A DNA stretch of 64,000 bases from Brachycybe producta (GCA_036925085.1 JAUPFP010000006.1:4119131-4183130); one strand, 5' to 3'. Counted from the stretch's first letter, positions 11,956-22,391 are shown. A program made the numbers and translations. Notes: generated by a model not told the origin, from the letters alone.

Positions 11956-13198
11956 ACGTTTTACAGATTGTTCACTTTCAAAGATATTAACATAAAAATA
12001 TTTTAATATGTAACAGACTTTTTACGTTTTCGAAGTACTGTAATTTTGTGATTTTGAAAGTGTGTTAGTAACTAGAACGGTAGCTGAATCACTTAATTGT
12101 TGATACATTTCGTAAAAAAATATTGTCTGTTTAAAGTTTGGTCAATTTCAAACTTTCGTAAAAAGCTAATTTTAAAAGGTGACAAAATGAAATTGGTCAG
12201 AATATTAACAAAAGATTCCGTCCATCCAAAGAGAAAGTTTAGAAAACCGGTCATAATTTGAAATTCTTAAGAAAATTCTTTTCTGGACAGATTGGCTGAT
12301 TTTCTTCTATGTGCACGTTACCCTTTTAAAAATCAAATTATTTTACAATTACTTTTGGTTTTGTAAAATGCCTGACGAATAAATGATCACTCAATACATA
12401 ATATAACTCTGACCATTATCAAACAATGTTTAACATTAGGGCTGGCGATATTTTGGAAAACATCGAAATCTGTCCGACATTTAAAAAATGTGGACGCTAT
12501 ATCTGGTGGATAAAAAAATTGTGACAGTTTCCACTTATATAATAAACACATAGTAACCTGTCTTAAATGTGGTTACTGTAATTAATTTATTTTTTAAATG
12601 TAGTAATTATGACTTCATTACTTTGAAAGGTAATTTTTCTCCAACACTGATTTGACTCCACGAAAGTAAAATGGTACTGTAGATAACTAACAAATTTCTT
12701 GAAACCATGCAATCTCAAAAGGTATTGCAGAATGCAAAATTTGGCAATTGTTATTGCAATTTCATAACGTAAAATCTACAAACACATTTCTTAAGAATTT
12801 ATCTGGATCGCCATCGTTTCACCTGAAATATCGCACATTTTTTGGCCTTGTCATCATTGCCAAACTACACCCTAAAACCATCCTTCCGATCACACCAGTT
12901 ACACTAGTGATAAAATTCCACCAATAGATGTGCCACATCGTAAAACAACTAGTGAAGTTTTGGATGTTTTTGCTAAAATTAATCATTTTAACAATCCACT
13001 TTTGGTGTTTCTTCTGTGGAAATTAGCATGTCGGCTATTTTCAAATATCTTTTTTAAAAGTAGAAGAAATATAAATGAACAGTTTATTTGAGTGCTTGTT
13101 ACACTTTTAATTACATTTTTAAAGTAAATTTGCATGAAACATATCATCTTAACACAAACCGAACATATCATGTTAAGAGCCTTTATATCAATCTTATA
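11956..13198. other. Intergenic; possible hAT remnant
   Basis: No gene seen. A TAGGGCTGGCGATATTTTGG motif near 12437 resembles a hAT terminus, but I could not find its partner end. Confidence 0.35.
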
Positions 13199-13620
13199 GA
13201 GGCGCTCCGACGTCAATGGGGCGATATAAGGAAGCTGACATTGTTAAAACTATCTTCGTTTCTAAAAATGTTTCTAAAAAAATATTTCTAACGACTTATA
13301 AAACATAAAAGGTATGTCATGATTAAGAAAATAAAATTAACTTACCTTCACAACTTGTTGAAATTCCAATACAACGATCACAAGAGGCGAAAAAGACCTA
13401 ACCATGTACACGGCTAGCAAACTTTGTCCGTTGGATCGTTATCTTTTTTTTTTTGCGGGCGACCCAACGGAAAAATAGATAAACCAGAAAAGTACAGTTG
13501 TAGTGACTACTAAGTCAGGCTTTTACTCTTCTTGTGTGCGTTTAATCGAAAGACAACAGATTATCAAAGTAAATTAAATTTGTTTTCTTATTCATGACGT
13601 TTTATACTTTAATTAAGACG
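13199..13620 (-). mobile_element. Family V foldback element, copy 1 (right end decayed)
   Basis: Left end GGCGCTCCGACGTCAATGGG matches both ends of the intact copy at 48538-49082. The centre holds the inverted pair CCGTTGGATCG / CGACCCAACGG around 13428-13477. On the minus strand an ATG at 13405 opens 60 nt ending in a GTAAGT donor (13346-13405). The same 60-nt frame plus donor is conserved in the other copy. The right terminal repeat is missing. Confidence 0.75.
13346..13405 (-). other. Candidate element-borne start exon (20 codons + donor)
   Basis: ATG to AAG|GTAAGT, 20 codons without a stop. The hydrophobic stretch FSPLVIVVLEFQQ resembles a signal-anchor. The copy at 48872-48931 has the same length and donor, and 15 of 20 residues agree. 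Whether it is transcribed is unknown. Confidence 0.4.
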
Positions 13621-13708
13621 CTAATTATATTTTTAACAACTTGGATATTTTTGCGATAAAAGTCTTTAACTATGCTAGTGCCATTCATGTTACGTTGCTG
13701 AAACAACG

Positions 13709-13714
13709 TTTATT
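13709..13714 (-). terminator. Possible PEPM polyadenylation signal
   Basis: AATAAA on the minus strand about 360 nt downstream of the PEPM stop codon. Positional evidence only. Confidence 0.3.
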
Positions 13715-14072
13715 GAAAGCAGCTTAAAAGGCTATTGCAGGTATTACATCATAGACCCTAAATTTTCGCACAAAAAAACAAACGTAGAACACCTGTCAAC
13801 CAAGAAATACTTTCACTTCTAATGAACAGAATCAAACAAACCTAAACAAATTTAAACACAAAACGGTAGTATTACGGTAGTAGTAATATTTTCAAAATAC
13901 GTACGCGGTATCGTAGAACCCCTAAAAAGAGGAATTAAGTAGACACAAAAAAAAATTGTTCAAGAAAAATTAAGTACAAATTTGCCGTAAGTAAATTAGC
14001 TTTTCATTATGGAAATGAAAAAAAAAAAAACATCAAACTAAGCGTAGGCCCAAAACAATAAAAATTAACCCA

Positions 14073-14156
14073 TTACTTCTCCGGCAGGTATTTCTTCTCT
14101 GCATCGACTAGCTCCTCGTCTTGTTGCAAACGAAACACTTCTTTAACTGAAGAGAC
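14073..14156 (-). CDS. PEPM: PEPM coding exon 8 with stop
   Basis: 27 codons plus TAA. Encodes [20 protein letters not shown] and ends KKYLPEK, typical of the mutase C-terminal helix. Confidence 0.96.
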   Translation of the reverse strand, partial: VSSVKEVFRLQQDEELVDAEKKYLPEK

Positions 14157-17100
14157 CTAAGAAAACAAAACGATAATATTCAATACAAAAACAACATCAA
14201 TACAAAAGAAAATACGAGCATATTTTAAAGAGCGAATCAAGAAAATCAAAACACGTTCACGATACTGAATTACTGATATTAAATCAACCACCAAACCTTT
14301 TTCTCGATGTTAGCAAGTGACTGTTCTTTGAATATCTGATTGGTCGTATCCTTCATAGCTGTGATCGAGGCTCGGAGGTTGTGGTTGGCCCATATGATGA
14401 GCGAAATTCCCAGATTTTCAAAAAGTTTAGTCGGTGTAGCATAGTATTTCGTAGGCACAATCACGACGGGACCCTTTAAAAAAAAAAAAGAAATGTCATA
14501 TCGCACCTCGACGAGAAGAGTGAGACAACTAAAAAAAAACACTTTTAGGAAATGATTTCAAATCTTTCGAATCCTAACCTAAAAAAAAACTTTGGTAAAA
14601 TTAGTTTTAACTCCATTGACGTCCAATAGAAGCGTTCACACTGTTTTTTTTTTTTTTTAAATATTATTAATAATTTAATATTTAATATTATTTAATGTAT
14701 TTGCTTGCACCTTCTTAGGATTTTTATATGAAGGATTCGAGAACCTTTTAGGATTCGGATTCGAGAACCTTTTAGGATTCGGATTCGAGAATCTTTTAGG
14801 ATTCGGATTCGAGAACCTTTTAGGATTCGGATTTGAGAAAATTTAGGATTCGTCCCACCTCTAGTTAAAACGGTTTTTGCACTTGAAAAGCTCAGCAAAA
14901 TAAGCCATGAACCTTTTCTTAACTTTAAACTCATTTTCCCCCAAAAGTGTTTTTTTTTCTTCAGTTTTGCCACTCTTCTGGCCGAGGTGCGATATGTTGT
15001 AACACCAACGTTGCAAATTTTCTTTGCTGTCTCAACTGTTTACCTGATCTCTCCAAACTTTCATGAAAGCTTCTATTTCTGAGGCATCAGACTTTTTACT
15101 GTGCATTAAGATGGCATCGGCACCTATGAAGTCAATAAGTAACTATACCATGAAAATGGATGCTAAATGAGAGAATCGGATCTAGATGCAAACCTGCATT
15201 TCTATATGCTTCGGCTCGTTTCAGTGCTTCGTCGAGCCCCCATCCAGCTATCAAAGCCTCGACACGAGCCACAACACAGAAATCGGGATCGAGTTGACTG
15301 TCCTTACAAGCCTAACATAAACGAGTGGGAAAAATCACTAACTGCTAACATTACAAGTAATTAATACGATTCATAAAGCTACAACTAACACCTGGTATTT
15401 AGAGTTTGGGATTTCGGTTTACCCGAAACTGAAAACCGCGGTTTTTCAATGAAAAACCGAAACAAAGTCAATCACTATCACTAAAACAGGTATTTACAAT
15501 GATTAAAAAAACGTGCCAAAACGAAGAAACGTGTTCATCTTTACGCAGCATTTTCCACCATAGAACCAACATTAACATATGTCGAAAAGACATTTCTGTT
15601 GACTCTGTTGAGTAGTAATTTTTGTACAAAACTTCATTTACAGTTATCTGGTAAATCAGTAACTGCTCTGGTTTTCCTAACTGGGGGGGGGGGGGGGGGG
15701 GGGGGGGTTTCTGCTGCCCTTCATCAGTCTTGTGGGCCGGTTACTCACACCAGTGTGCGTAGACACCATGTGGTGTCACCGCGAACATCGTCAGTTCAAC
15801 GGTACTTCGTCCGTCGACGTGCGGAGAGGGTGACACCATGGTGGCCGGCGCCACCCGACGGTTCTGTGTTAGGTAACCACGACTGCAATACCGCCCCAAA
15901 GCGGAGTCAGGGCCAGTAAGTTTAGTTTAGTTCAGTTTAGGGCGTATTTCCAGGGTATTGTGGGCAACCCAGGGCGAGTTGTTACAACATCCTCTATTCG
16001 TGGAGGTTCCCCCATATTCCCAAATCCCCGTCTTATGAAAGGCATGCTTCTAGTTATATAATAACTACACAATGCGAAGATCACATCAAACACAAAAAGA
16101 TGCAACAAATGGATGTGCAGAAGAAACCTTGATTTTTAAAGAGAATTCATCGATATCAGCCAAAGGCTGCGCTCTGCCATCCATTAATGAGTTAGTTTTG
16201 GGAAATAACTTGTCTTCAATGCAACATCCTAGAAATGAAGCAACAAAGATATAATTATAAGGCAATACCAAAGACACACAGGAATTAATCAGTAATGGTT
16301 TGAAAATTGTCTCACAAACAGCATAATCAATATGCCATGCAATAATTTAGATAAGAAACAACAAAAAACGACAATTAATAAAAATGTCAACAATTGCTTA
16401 CCGGCAATGCCTCTCGATTCCAGTTTGCGAATTAAACGGCGGGCGTTGTTGAAGTTTCCATAGCCAGTGTCCGCATCCAATAGGATAGGAATGTCAGTAA
16501 CGTCACTCATGTACTCACAGACATCAACAACCTGCGTCCATGACAGTTCGTTGCTGTCACGTACGCCAGCCTGAGCGGAGATTGAAAGACCACTCCCCCA
16601 AATGCCCTTGAACCCTACAGAAGTACAGCGTAAATTAAGACGCAACATAGAAAAATAACTTCAAAAAATCTCCACAAAGAGCGCTGGCATCGTTTTTCTA
16701 TTGAACCCATAGACCCAATGTTAAAGAAAAAATGTTAATTTTTAAAATACACAAGAGTCGTGGCAATATGTTTATTTTTCATATTTAAAGTTGTTCAATT
16801 CTGCGCTTTAAATATATGTTTATTTAGTGATAGATTGTCACAAAATTGGGAAAGTGTGCATCGATTTAAAAAAAAATATATTTGAAAATCATGAATTTTT
16901 AACTCTTATGTTAAACTCCATTGAGTAAGAAAAACACAACCATTAAAATGTTCATAAAAATACCTAGAAGTAATTTAAAAAAAAAAACAATAAAATCTAT
17001 AAAGTAAACCACAGTGAAACCAACACACTGGCGCACATGTTGATTTTTTATACTTATTTTTAGGTATTTTTGATGAACATTTTAATAGTTGTTTTTCTTA

Positions 17101-19423
17101 CTCAATAAAGTTTAACATAAGAGTTAAAAATTTGCAATATTTCTTTTAAAAACAGAAGCACACTTTCCAAATTTTTGACGTTCCATTTGACGAACATCAA
17201 AATTAGCAAACTTTAAATATTGAAAAATAAACATATTTTAAAAATTAACATTTTTTCTTTAACTGGGTCTACGGGCTCAATATAAAAACGCGGCGATTTT
17301 TCGAAGCTATTTTGCGATGTAGCCTCTTAAAAGAAAAACAAAGCTAAAAGTGTATATGCAAAACAACAATTAAATTCTTTGTTCACTTTCTGACAACCAA
17401 TTAAATTAGTACTGCTCAAACTATCTAATGTGGAGGACCAGCAATTCCCCCCCACCTAATTTATAGGAACCGGTGCCAAATAAATGATATTGTTTTAGGC
17501 CCGATCCACATCAAGCTAACAAAACAGAAAATCAAGTGTTTCCAGACAAATTGGCGACAATTCTAAAACATTTCCGCGACTTTTGTGTTTCTTAAAACCC
17601 CTTCGCTAAACCTCAACATTTACATAAGTCTTCGAAATAATATGTTCAATATGAAGAAGCTTCAATCACAGTTTATTGGTAAACCCAATTCCCAAATAAA
17701 TATTTATATGAGATGGATTCGGCACCATGCTGTACGGAAACTTAATGGATTACTATTACTGCCTGTAGAAAATCGTATCACGCATATTTCCAAACACATA
17801 ATTGGTTAAGGAAATGAGTATACACGTAAAAATATTGATCCTCATAACAATGCTCACCACAAAGGTGCATATTTAGAAGATGTCCATCATGTGCAAGTTA
17901 TTTGCTATTTTTTTTATGTTTAATTATACATTTGTACTATTAACTTAAATTGACATGTGAATTAATTACTTATTCAAACATAAAAGCTTCCCCATTGGAG
18001 CCCAACCCCTTCATTAATACCAGCTTCTTGCACTATCCTAGCACTCAAGCCAGAATGTGCCTCCATTATGAACTCCAGCTTTTTGGATGTGAGCAACTCC
18101 TTCAGTTGTGTCGTTTTTTTAACCTACAACAGAATGGGAGAAAGAAAAAAACAAAATTCAAAGATGTTTTATTAATAAATATCCACATAAAAAGCTAAAC
18201 TTTTTACATTTTTACCATACATTCATGCCATACTCAAATTTGGTCTCCTCAAGATAGCAAGTACGTGAATTAGATAATTGCAGGCTTGAAAATCGTAGTC
18301 GGCAATATGGGCTCCAAATTGGGGAACAATATTCTAACATAGCTCTGACTATGGTAAAATAACAAGACCTCTTTTACATTTTCTTTACAATGTTTAAAAA
18401 GCCGTCCGACGTCACATGCTCCGCCCTTTTCAACGTTGAACCACACAACAAACCAATTCGAAGTTGCCGTTCGTCATAAAAAGGGCGGAGCCAACTTCTG
18501 TTTATCCCGTTTTCTAATTGCATGTACCTGTGGTTAGCTTTACTGACTGCATTGGTTAAGTGCTCTTTCCAAAGCATGTCGTTCGATAAGGTTAAGCCAA
18601 GATGCTTAAATTTATCAACATGGGTTAGCTGAACATCCCCCATTGTGTAAGCTGCCCTGCAAGGTTCCTGCCTTCGAGAGACTCGCATAACGTTACATTC
18701 AGTCAAATTTAGTTGTAGATGCCATGCAGAGCACCACTTTTTAACACTGGTAAGGTCCCTTTGGAGGATTTCAATGTCCTCAACGCCCCTAATCCTTTTG
18801 TACACAACAGCATCATCATCAGCAAATAAAACGCATCGTACTGCTGCACCTATTTGCCAGATCGTTTATGAACAAAAAAAAAAGCAGTGGTACAAGAATG
18901 CTACCCTGCCGTACGGATGCGATAGGATCACGACACTAAAAAAAAAATGCTCATTTTTGCCACTTTTCAAGAAAACGCTGCTAAGATTGGTGGTATTAAT
19001 TAAAAATTATATTTCAGTCAATCTAGTATAATTTTTGAGATATTAATTTTTTTTAACCGAAATTAATGAAAAATGACTGCGCAAAAAATCTAATTCCATT
19101 ACTCGATGCATGTGAAGTCAGTCTTACATCTTCGAAAAGGAGCTTTAGTATTCAGTTTAGTGTACAATTGGTTCTGAAGAACGGGTTTTACATGCCACGA
19201 GAATAAAATACTGCATTCCTATTGGCCAAAATCAAATGGAGCAACTCTACCCCCCCCCCCCCCCCCAACGACCATCCTCATCCTCCGGGTAAGATTGTCA
19301 AGCCATTACTGGTTGTATGGTATCGTATCGTTATAAACAACCTAACGAAGCCTGATACAATAGCAGTCTTACTTTTTGAAGTGAGGACGTAGAAAAAGCG
19401 ACATTTAGCCTCATCTTGTGCAT
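14073..19423 (-). CDS. PEPM: Phosphoenolpyruvate phosphomutase, eight coding exons, 308 aa
   Basis: PEP mutase converts phosphoenolpyruvate to phosphonopyruvate, the C-P bond-forming first step of phosphonate (2-aminoethylphosphonate, phosphonolipid) synthesis; it belongs to the isocitrate lyase/PEP mutase TIM-barrel superfamily. Coding exons (5' to 3'): 19373-19423, 18021-18123, 16402-16614, 16128-16228, 15194-15311, 15044-15123, 14297-14473, 14073-14156; they total 927 nt and all junctions are GT-AG and in phase. Motifs seen: [10 protein letters not shown] near residue 53, [10 protein letters not shown] with D98 and D100, the EDK-x4-NS signature (E127, K129, K133, N135, S136) diagnostic of the mutase versus lyases, R172 and H203. 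Each key residue is offset by 13 from the numbering I recall for the mussel enzyme, owing to a longer N-terminus. The first 17 residues ([17 protein letters not shown]) are basic and hydroxylated without acids, like a mitochondrial presequence. The acceptor just before the ATG implies an upstream non-coding exon. Confidence 0.96.
14297..14473 (-). CDS. PEPM: PEPM coding exon 7
   Basis: 59 codons, phase 0 at both ends. Encodes [20 protein letters not shown] and [11 protein letters not shown], the last barrel strands. Confidence 0.97.
14556..14864. mobile_element. Family E element, copy 2
   Basis: Shares CCTAA..ACTTTGGTAAAATTA, the TTAATATTTAATATTATTT block and the end GATTCGTCCCACCTCTA with 23549-23861. 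Contains an expanded minisatellite. Inserted into family D. Confidence 0.8.
14733..14840. repeat. 24-bp minisatellite in family E
   Basis: Unit GGATTCGGATTCGAGAACCT plus TTTA, repeated about four times with one-base variants. The homologous place in the copy at 23549 has a single degenerate unit, and the copy at 7402 has turned into a palindrome. Confidence 0.9.
15044..15123 (-). CDS. PEPM: PEPM coding exon 6
   Basis: 80 nt. Encodes [20 protein letters not shown] with H203. The donor is GTAAAC, and the upstream intron is only 70 bp. Confidence 0.97.
15194..15311 (-). CDS. PEPM: PEPM coding exon 5
   Basis: 118 nt. Encodes [20 protein letters not shown] with catalytic R172, then [16 protein letters not shown]. 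The donor is GTTTGC. Confidence 0.97.
15400..15680. mobile_element. Family K hAT-like element, partial
   Basis: Begins TTTAGAGTTTGGGATTTCGG with CCGCGGTTTTTC nearby. Internal parts (TTTTTGTACAAAACTTCATT, TAAATCAGTAACTGCTC) are shared with 51722-52045 and, in reverse, 41800-41990. It lies in PEPM intron 4. Confidence 0.6.
15683..15707. repeat. Poly-G tract, 25 nt
   Basis: Uninterrupted run of 25 G in PEPM intron 4; the run is on the strand opposite to the gene, so the transcript would carry poly-C. Confidence 0.95.
16128..16228 (-). CDS. PEPM: PEPM coding exon 4
   Basis: 101 nt. Carries the family signature [20 protein letters not shown], the active-site gating loop. The donor is GTTTCT. Confidence 0.97.
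16402..16614 (-). CDS. PEPM: PEPM coding exon 3
   Basis: 213 nt. Encodes [20 protein letters not shown] and the metal/substrate-binding [16 protein letters not shown] segment. The donor is GTAAGC. Confidence 0.97.
16645..17330. repeat. Family A foldback element in PEPM intron 2
   Basis: Left end decayed (AAAAATAACTTCAAAAAATC); right end GCGATGTAGCCTCTTAA. Both arms can be recognised, and the centre reads CAACACACTGGCGCACATG. Confidence 0.88.
17331..18020. other. PEPM intron 2 remainder
   Basis: AT-rich intron sequence. No repeat family assigned. Confidence 0.4.
18021..18123 (-). CDS. PEPM: PEPM coding exon 2
   Basis: 34 codons plus one base. Encodes [11 protein letters not shown] through [16 protein letters not shown], the first barrel strand and helix. 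The donor is GTATTA. Confidence 0.93.
18240..18935 (-). pseudogene. CR1/Jockey-like LINE reverse transcriptase fragment
   Basis: On the minus strand, in PEPM intron 1: a [16 protein letters not shown] motif, then FINDLAN, after a frame shift [11 protein letters not shown] (the catalytic FADD of reverse transcriptase), then [38 protein letters not shown] and, further on, EYCSPIWSP. Frame shifts, stops and a family G-like insertion (18402-18497) break it. A dead 5'-truncated non-LTR retrotransposon. Confidence 0.88.
18402..18497. mobile_element. Family G-like MITE core inside the LINE
   Basis: Contains GACGTCACATGCTCCGCCCTTTT, CAAACCAATT and CGTCATAAAAAGGGCGGAGC, the inverted G+C-rich blocks of family G. 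Ends are degraded. Confidence 0.6.
19250..19266. repeat. Poly-C tract, 17 nt
   Basis: Uninterrupted run of 17 C in the long PEPM intron 1. Confidence 0.95.
19373..19423 (-). CDS. PEPM: PEPM coding exon 1
   Basis: 17 codons from ATG (19421-19423) to AAA|GTAAGA. An acceptor TTTCAG ends at 19426, two bases upstream of the ATG, so the exon really starts at 19425 and an earlier 5' UTR exon is expected. It encodes the possible presequence. A second in-frame ATG lies three codons downstream. Confidence 0.85.
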
Positions 19424-19715
19424 ATCTGAAACAGAGAAGAAAGAAAAAAACGTTTTTATTGACATTTGGTTAGATTAGGAGTCGCTTAGCATCCAAAAAT
19501 GAGTTTGTATAGCACATTGAATTACTGTGCACCTTCGGTACAGCTTTAAAGCTCATTCCTATAATTATGTTCATTGCTGCTACTTTAAAGCTACTTTGCT
19601 GTCCTCATTACTGGAGCCTATTAAGAGAAAAAGTAAAGCATCCTTTGTAATCCGCGCTTGTTGGTCATTTCAGTAGAGAAGTAATAAATTAGCCAATCAA
19701 AACACACTCCAATTT

Positions 19716-19800
19716 TCATGGGCTGAATAGAAAAACGACGCTAGCGCTCTTTGCGGAAATATTCGAAGTCATTTTGTGATGTAATCATGTAGCCCCTTAA
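19716..19800. repeat. Family A right-end fragment
   Basis: CAATAG-type segment, GCTAGCGCTCTTTGCGG, then GTGATGTAATCATGTAGCCCCTTAA. It includes a short internal duplication near the end. Confidence 0.8.
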
Positions 19801-19812
19801 CAAAACCTAATA

Positions 19813-20120
19813 CCTTGTGCACACACGAGTTAAATGAATTCAAATTAAACGTGTTTCTGTGAATTTTATACGGAATCCAGTTAAGGACATAAGAACCAAA
19901 TAAAAATTTCCTTTTATTATTAATATTTTAAATTGAAAATACTAAATCAATATTTTGTCAATAGTTTATATATTATATTTAAGTATTAACTCAATATTAT
20001 CAGATTTATTAACTGAATAAATTGAATTTGACATATTGTTTGTTTGCCCTTCACAAGGCTCCCTGCAGAACGCGTTTATCGTTTAAATGCATTTAAATTA
20101 TCAGGTGTTTACAAGGTATA
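19813..20120. mobile_element. Family B MITE, copy 2
   Basis: Opposite orientation to copy 1: CCTTGTGCACACACGAGTTA to CAGGTGTTTACAAGG, flanked by AATA/TATA. Confidence 0.85.
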
Positions 20121-20207
20121 ACCTTCCGACTGTTTCTACCGTTGTTCCGACTATTAAGTGTCCACCTGTTCCGACTGGTTTCACCGTTCATCAAAATACT
20201 ACCCTGC

Positions 20208-20251
20208 ATTCACACCTTGTCATGGTCTATAGACCATGAAAAGGTGTGAAT
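20208..20251. repeat. Hairpin around GGTCTATAGACC
   Basis: ATTCACACCTT..CATGGTCTAT pairs with ATAGACCATG..AAGGTGTGAAT, with only a small mismatch. Surrounding sequence contains GTTCCGACT repeats, so it may be the centre of a MITE (about 20130-20290). Confidence 0.75.
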
Positions 20252-20754
20252 CAACTTCATCGTTGTTCTAAGGTTGATCGTACTGGTCAGTGGTCTACTC
20301 ACAGGAAATACTGTTGGATAAAATATTTCCCCTCGTAACATTTACTATGGCGTGGTGCAACATCTTCAGTCTGTTGTGTAGAGAAACTGCGATGAAACGA
20401 GCAGACTAGAAATTGAAAACGAAAGGGTTAAAAACGTCAAAGTTTCAAGCAAACGCCTTAAATTACCGCTTTGCTAAATGTTACTTGCTTCAAGGTGGTC
20501 GTCGTTGTCAGGTCAAAAATGTGCACAAAACGCCGGTTACACGTGGTATAACGGTGCAATAATGATTAGTTTTGTCACTCCTATATGATTCTATCCACTT
20601 AATAATCCTTACCTGTACCGATTAGATATCCTTATCACTTAAAAATAGCAAACTCAGAACCAAATATACAGGTTAGAGAACAGCGACAAAAAAAACCAAC
20701 CAACGGCAAATAAAACACAACGTGAAGCAGATTGAGCCATTTGTATGATCAGCT

Positions 20755-21138
20755 AATCTCGTACCGTACTGCATCTCATTGGCGATAGCTTTGGTCAATT
20801 TGATTTGGGCCAATAGGAACAACAGGCAAGTGTAGCCAACACTAGCTTTTCGTTTGCTCCGCCCTTTCATGAGCGTCATCAATTTCTAATTGGTTTGTTA
20901 TTTGGTTTGATGTCACGTGCCCCACCCTCATCAATTTCTAACTGGTTGACTATTGGTTGACTTTGGCTCATAAAAAGACGGAGTAAACGAAAAGCTAGCG
21001 CTGGCTACACTTGCCTGAATAGGAACGCAGAATTTGATTTTTGCAGCATATAAAACCCGCTCTGCAGAATCTATAGTTACGCTAAACAAAATACTAAAGC
21101 CGCTTTTCGCTTGCAGTGTTGCCAGATGTACTTGATAA
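20755..21138. mobile_element. Family H repeat, split by family G
   Basis: GATAGCTTTGGTCAATTTGAT, CCAATAGGAACGCAG, GCAGCATATAAAACCCGCTC and GCTTTTCGCTTGCAGTGTTG are shared with 60040-60175, and partly with 21340-21585 and 60932-61135. Interrupted by the family G element at 20822-21018. Confidence 0.75.
20822..21018. mobile_element. Family G (MULE-like) MITE, AGTGTAGCC end type
   Basis: Ends ACAGGCAAGTGTAGCCAACA and its complement form a long terminal inverted repeat. The inner core CCGCCC..ATGAGCGTCA / CCAATTAGAAA is shared with other copies. Flanked by a 9-bp duplication ATAGGAACA (20813-20821) / ATAGGAACG (21019-21027). The uninterrupted family H sequence elsewhere reads CCAATAGGAACGCAG, giving an empty-site control. 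Confidence 0.9.
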
Positions 21139-21330
21139 ACAGGCAAGTGTGCTCAGCAAGATGCAGTCGTTTGCACTGCCCTTTTATGAGGAACGGCAAC
21201 TTATAATTGGTTTGTTATTTGGTCTGACGTCACATACCGCCATTTCCAATTTCTAATTGGTTTCTATTTGGTGTGACGCTCATAAAAGGGCGGCGCAAAC
21301 GACTGCATCTTGCTGAGCACACTTGCCTGT
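21139..21330. mobile_element. Family G (MULE-like) MITE, AGTGTGCTC end type
   Basis: Ends ACAGGCAAGTGTGCTCAGCA and its exact complement. The terminal module AAGATGCAGTCGTTTG is absent from the neighbouring copy although the core is the same. Flanks CTTGATAA / CTTAATAA suggest a target duplication with one difference. Confidence 0.88.
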
Positions 21331-21339
21331 CTTAATAAT

Positions 21340-21585
21340 ATTAATAAGAGTCCATTTTTAATTCTGGGGCACAGCCCCCAAAACCCCCTACAATAAGCTT
21401 AATTTAAAAAAACACCACTTAGTTACCGATATATACATGTACATATTATTAATTATTATTTTATTAATCCTGATATTCATAGCTTTTTTTTACGAATGTT
21501 CAGTTACTTTTATTGGGAAGAAATACTGCGTTCCTATTGGCGAAAATCGAATTGACCAAAGCTATCGCCAACGACCGCTCTGTAG
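21340..21585. mobile_element. Family H repeat, second fragment
   Basis: TCTGGGGCACAGCCCCCA, ATAAGCTTAATTTAA, TTTTATTGGGAAGAAATACT, CGTTCCTATTGGCG, AGCTATCGCCAACGAC; nearly the same order as 60932-61135. Confidence 0.7.
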
Positions 21586-21892
21586 TAGCGATTAGCGAAG
21601 GCTAAAAAGATGGCAGTGGGTCTGATGAGGAGGGCAAAGTGGAAAATCGATAACATTAAGTCTATGGGAATTTAGAAGCATCCATTAAATTTACTTCGTT
21701 TTTCTCGTTTAATAATCGAAATTTTCACTTTGACCTCTCATTTGTACTTTTAGAATAAAATATTTACTTTCAAAATCCCCAATTAGTTTTTCTATCTGAA
21801 TAATGGTTTAAAGTATGAATAAGAAAACGTACAGCGTAGAGCTGCAAGATTTATTAAAGTTAAATAAATACATGTTTTTTGACAACGTTATA

Positions 21893-22088
21893 CCTAGTAC
21901 ACACCTGATAATTTAAATGCATTTAAATAATAAACGTGTTCTACAGAGCCCTGCGAAGGGCAAACAAACAATATGTCGTCGAATTCAATTTATTCAGTTA
22001 ATAATCTGAAAATATTGAGTTAATACTTCAATATAATATAGAAATTATCGACAAAATATTTAAATATTTAACTCATGTGTGTACAAGG
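21893..22088. mobile_element. Family B MITE, copy 3 (internal deletion)
   Basis: CCTAGTACACACCTGATAAT to TCATGTGTGTACAAGG, about 100 bp shorter than other copies. Confidence 0.85.
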
Positions 22089-22095
22089 TATAATA

Positions 22096-22391
22096 CCTTC
22101 TACACACATGAGTTAAATGAATTCAAACTAAATGTGTTTAGGTGAATTATACGGAATCCCATTAAGTACATGAACAAAATAAAAATTGACTTTATTATTA
22201 ATATTTTAAATTGAAATTCTAAATCAATATTTTGTCAATAGTTTATATATTCTATTTAAGTATTAACTCAATATTTTCAGATTATTAACTGAATAAATTG
22301 AATTCGACGACATGTTGTTTGTTTGCCCTTCGCAGGGCTCTGTAGAACATTTATTATTTAAACGCATTTAAATTATCAGATGTGTACTAGG
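22096..22391. mobile_element. Family B MITE, copy 4, adjacent and inverted
   Basis: CCTTCTACACACATGAGTTA to CAGATGTGTACTAGG. Separated from copy 3 by only seven bases (TATAATA) and in inverse orientation. Confidence 0.85.

Larger units (their letters stand above)
14497..14996. mobile_element. Family D MITE, copy 2, with nested family E
   Basis: Perfectly matched outer ends: CATATCGCACCTCG at the left and CGAGGTGCGATATG at the right. The middle is split by a family E insertion (14556-14864). The whole composite makes up most of PEPM intron 6. Confidence 0.85.

Noticed and set aside
14733..14840. CRISPR-like array
   Set aside because: The units are contiguous without spacers and lie in a transposon in a eukaryotic intron; it is a minisatellite.
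15599..15919. Plus-strand frame with a glycine run
   Set aside because: Created by the 25-nt poly-G in PEPM intron 4 and a G+C-rich patch; no domain.
14073..19423. Bacterial contamination or recent horizontal transfer of PEPM
   Set aside because: Eight exons with GT-AG introns, insertions of the same repeat families as the rest of the window, and similarity to the mussel enzyme indicate a native animal gene.
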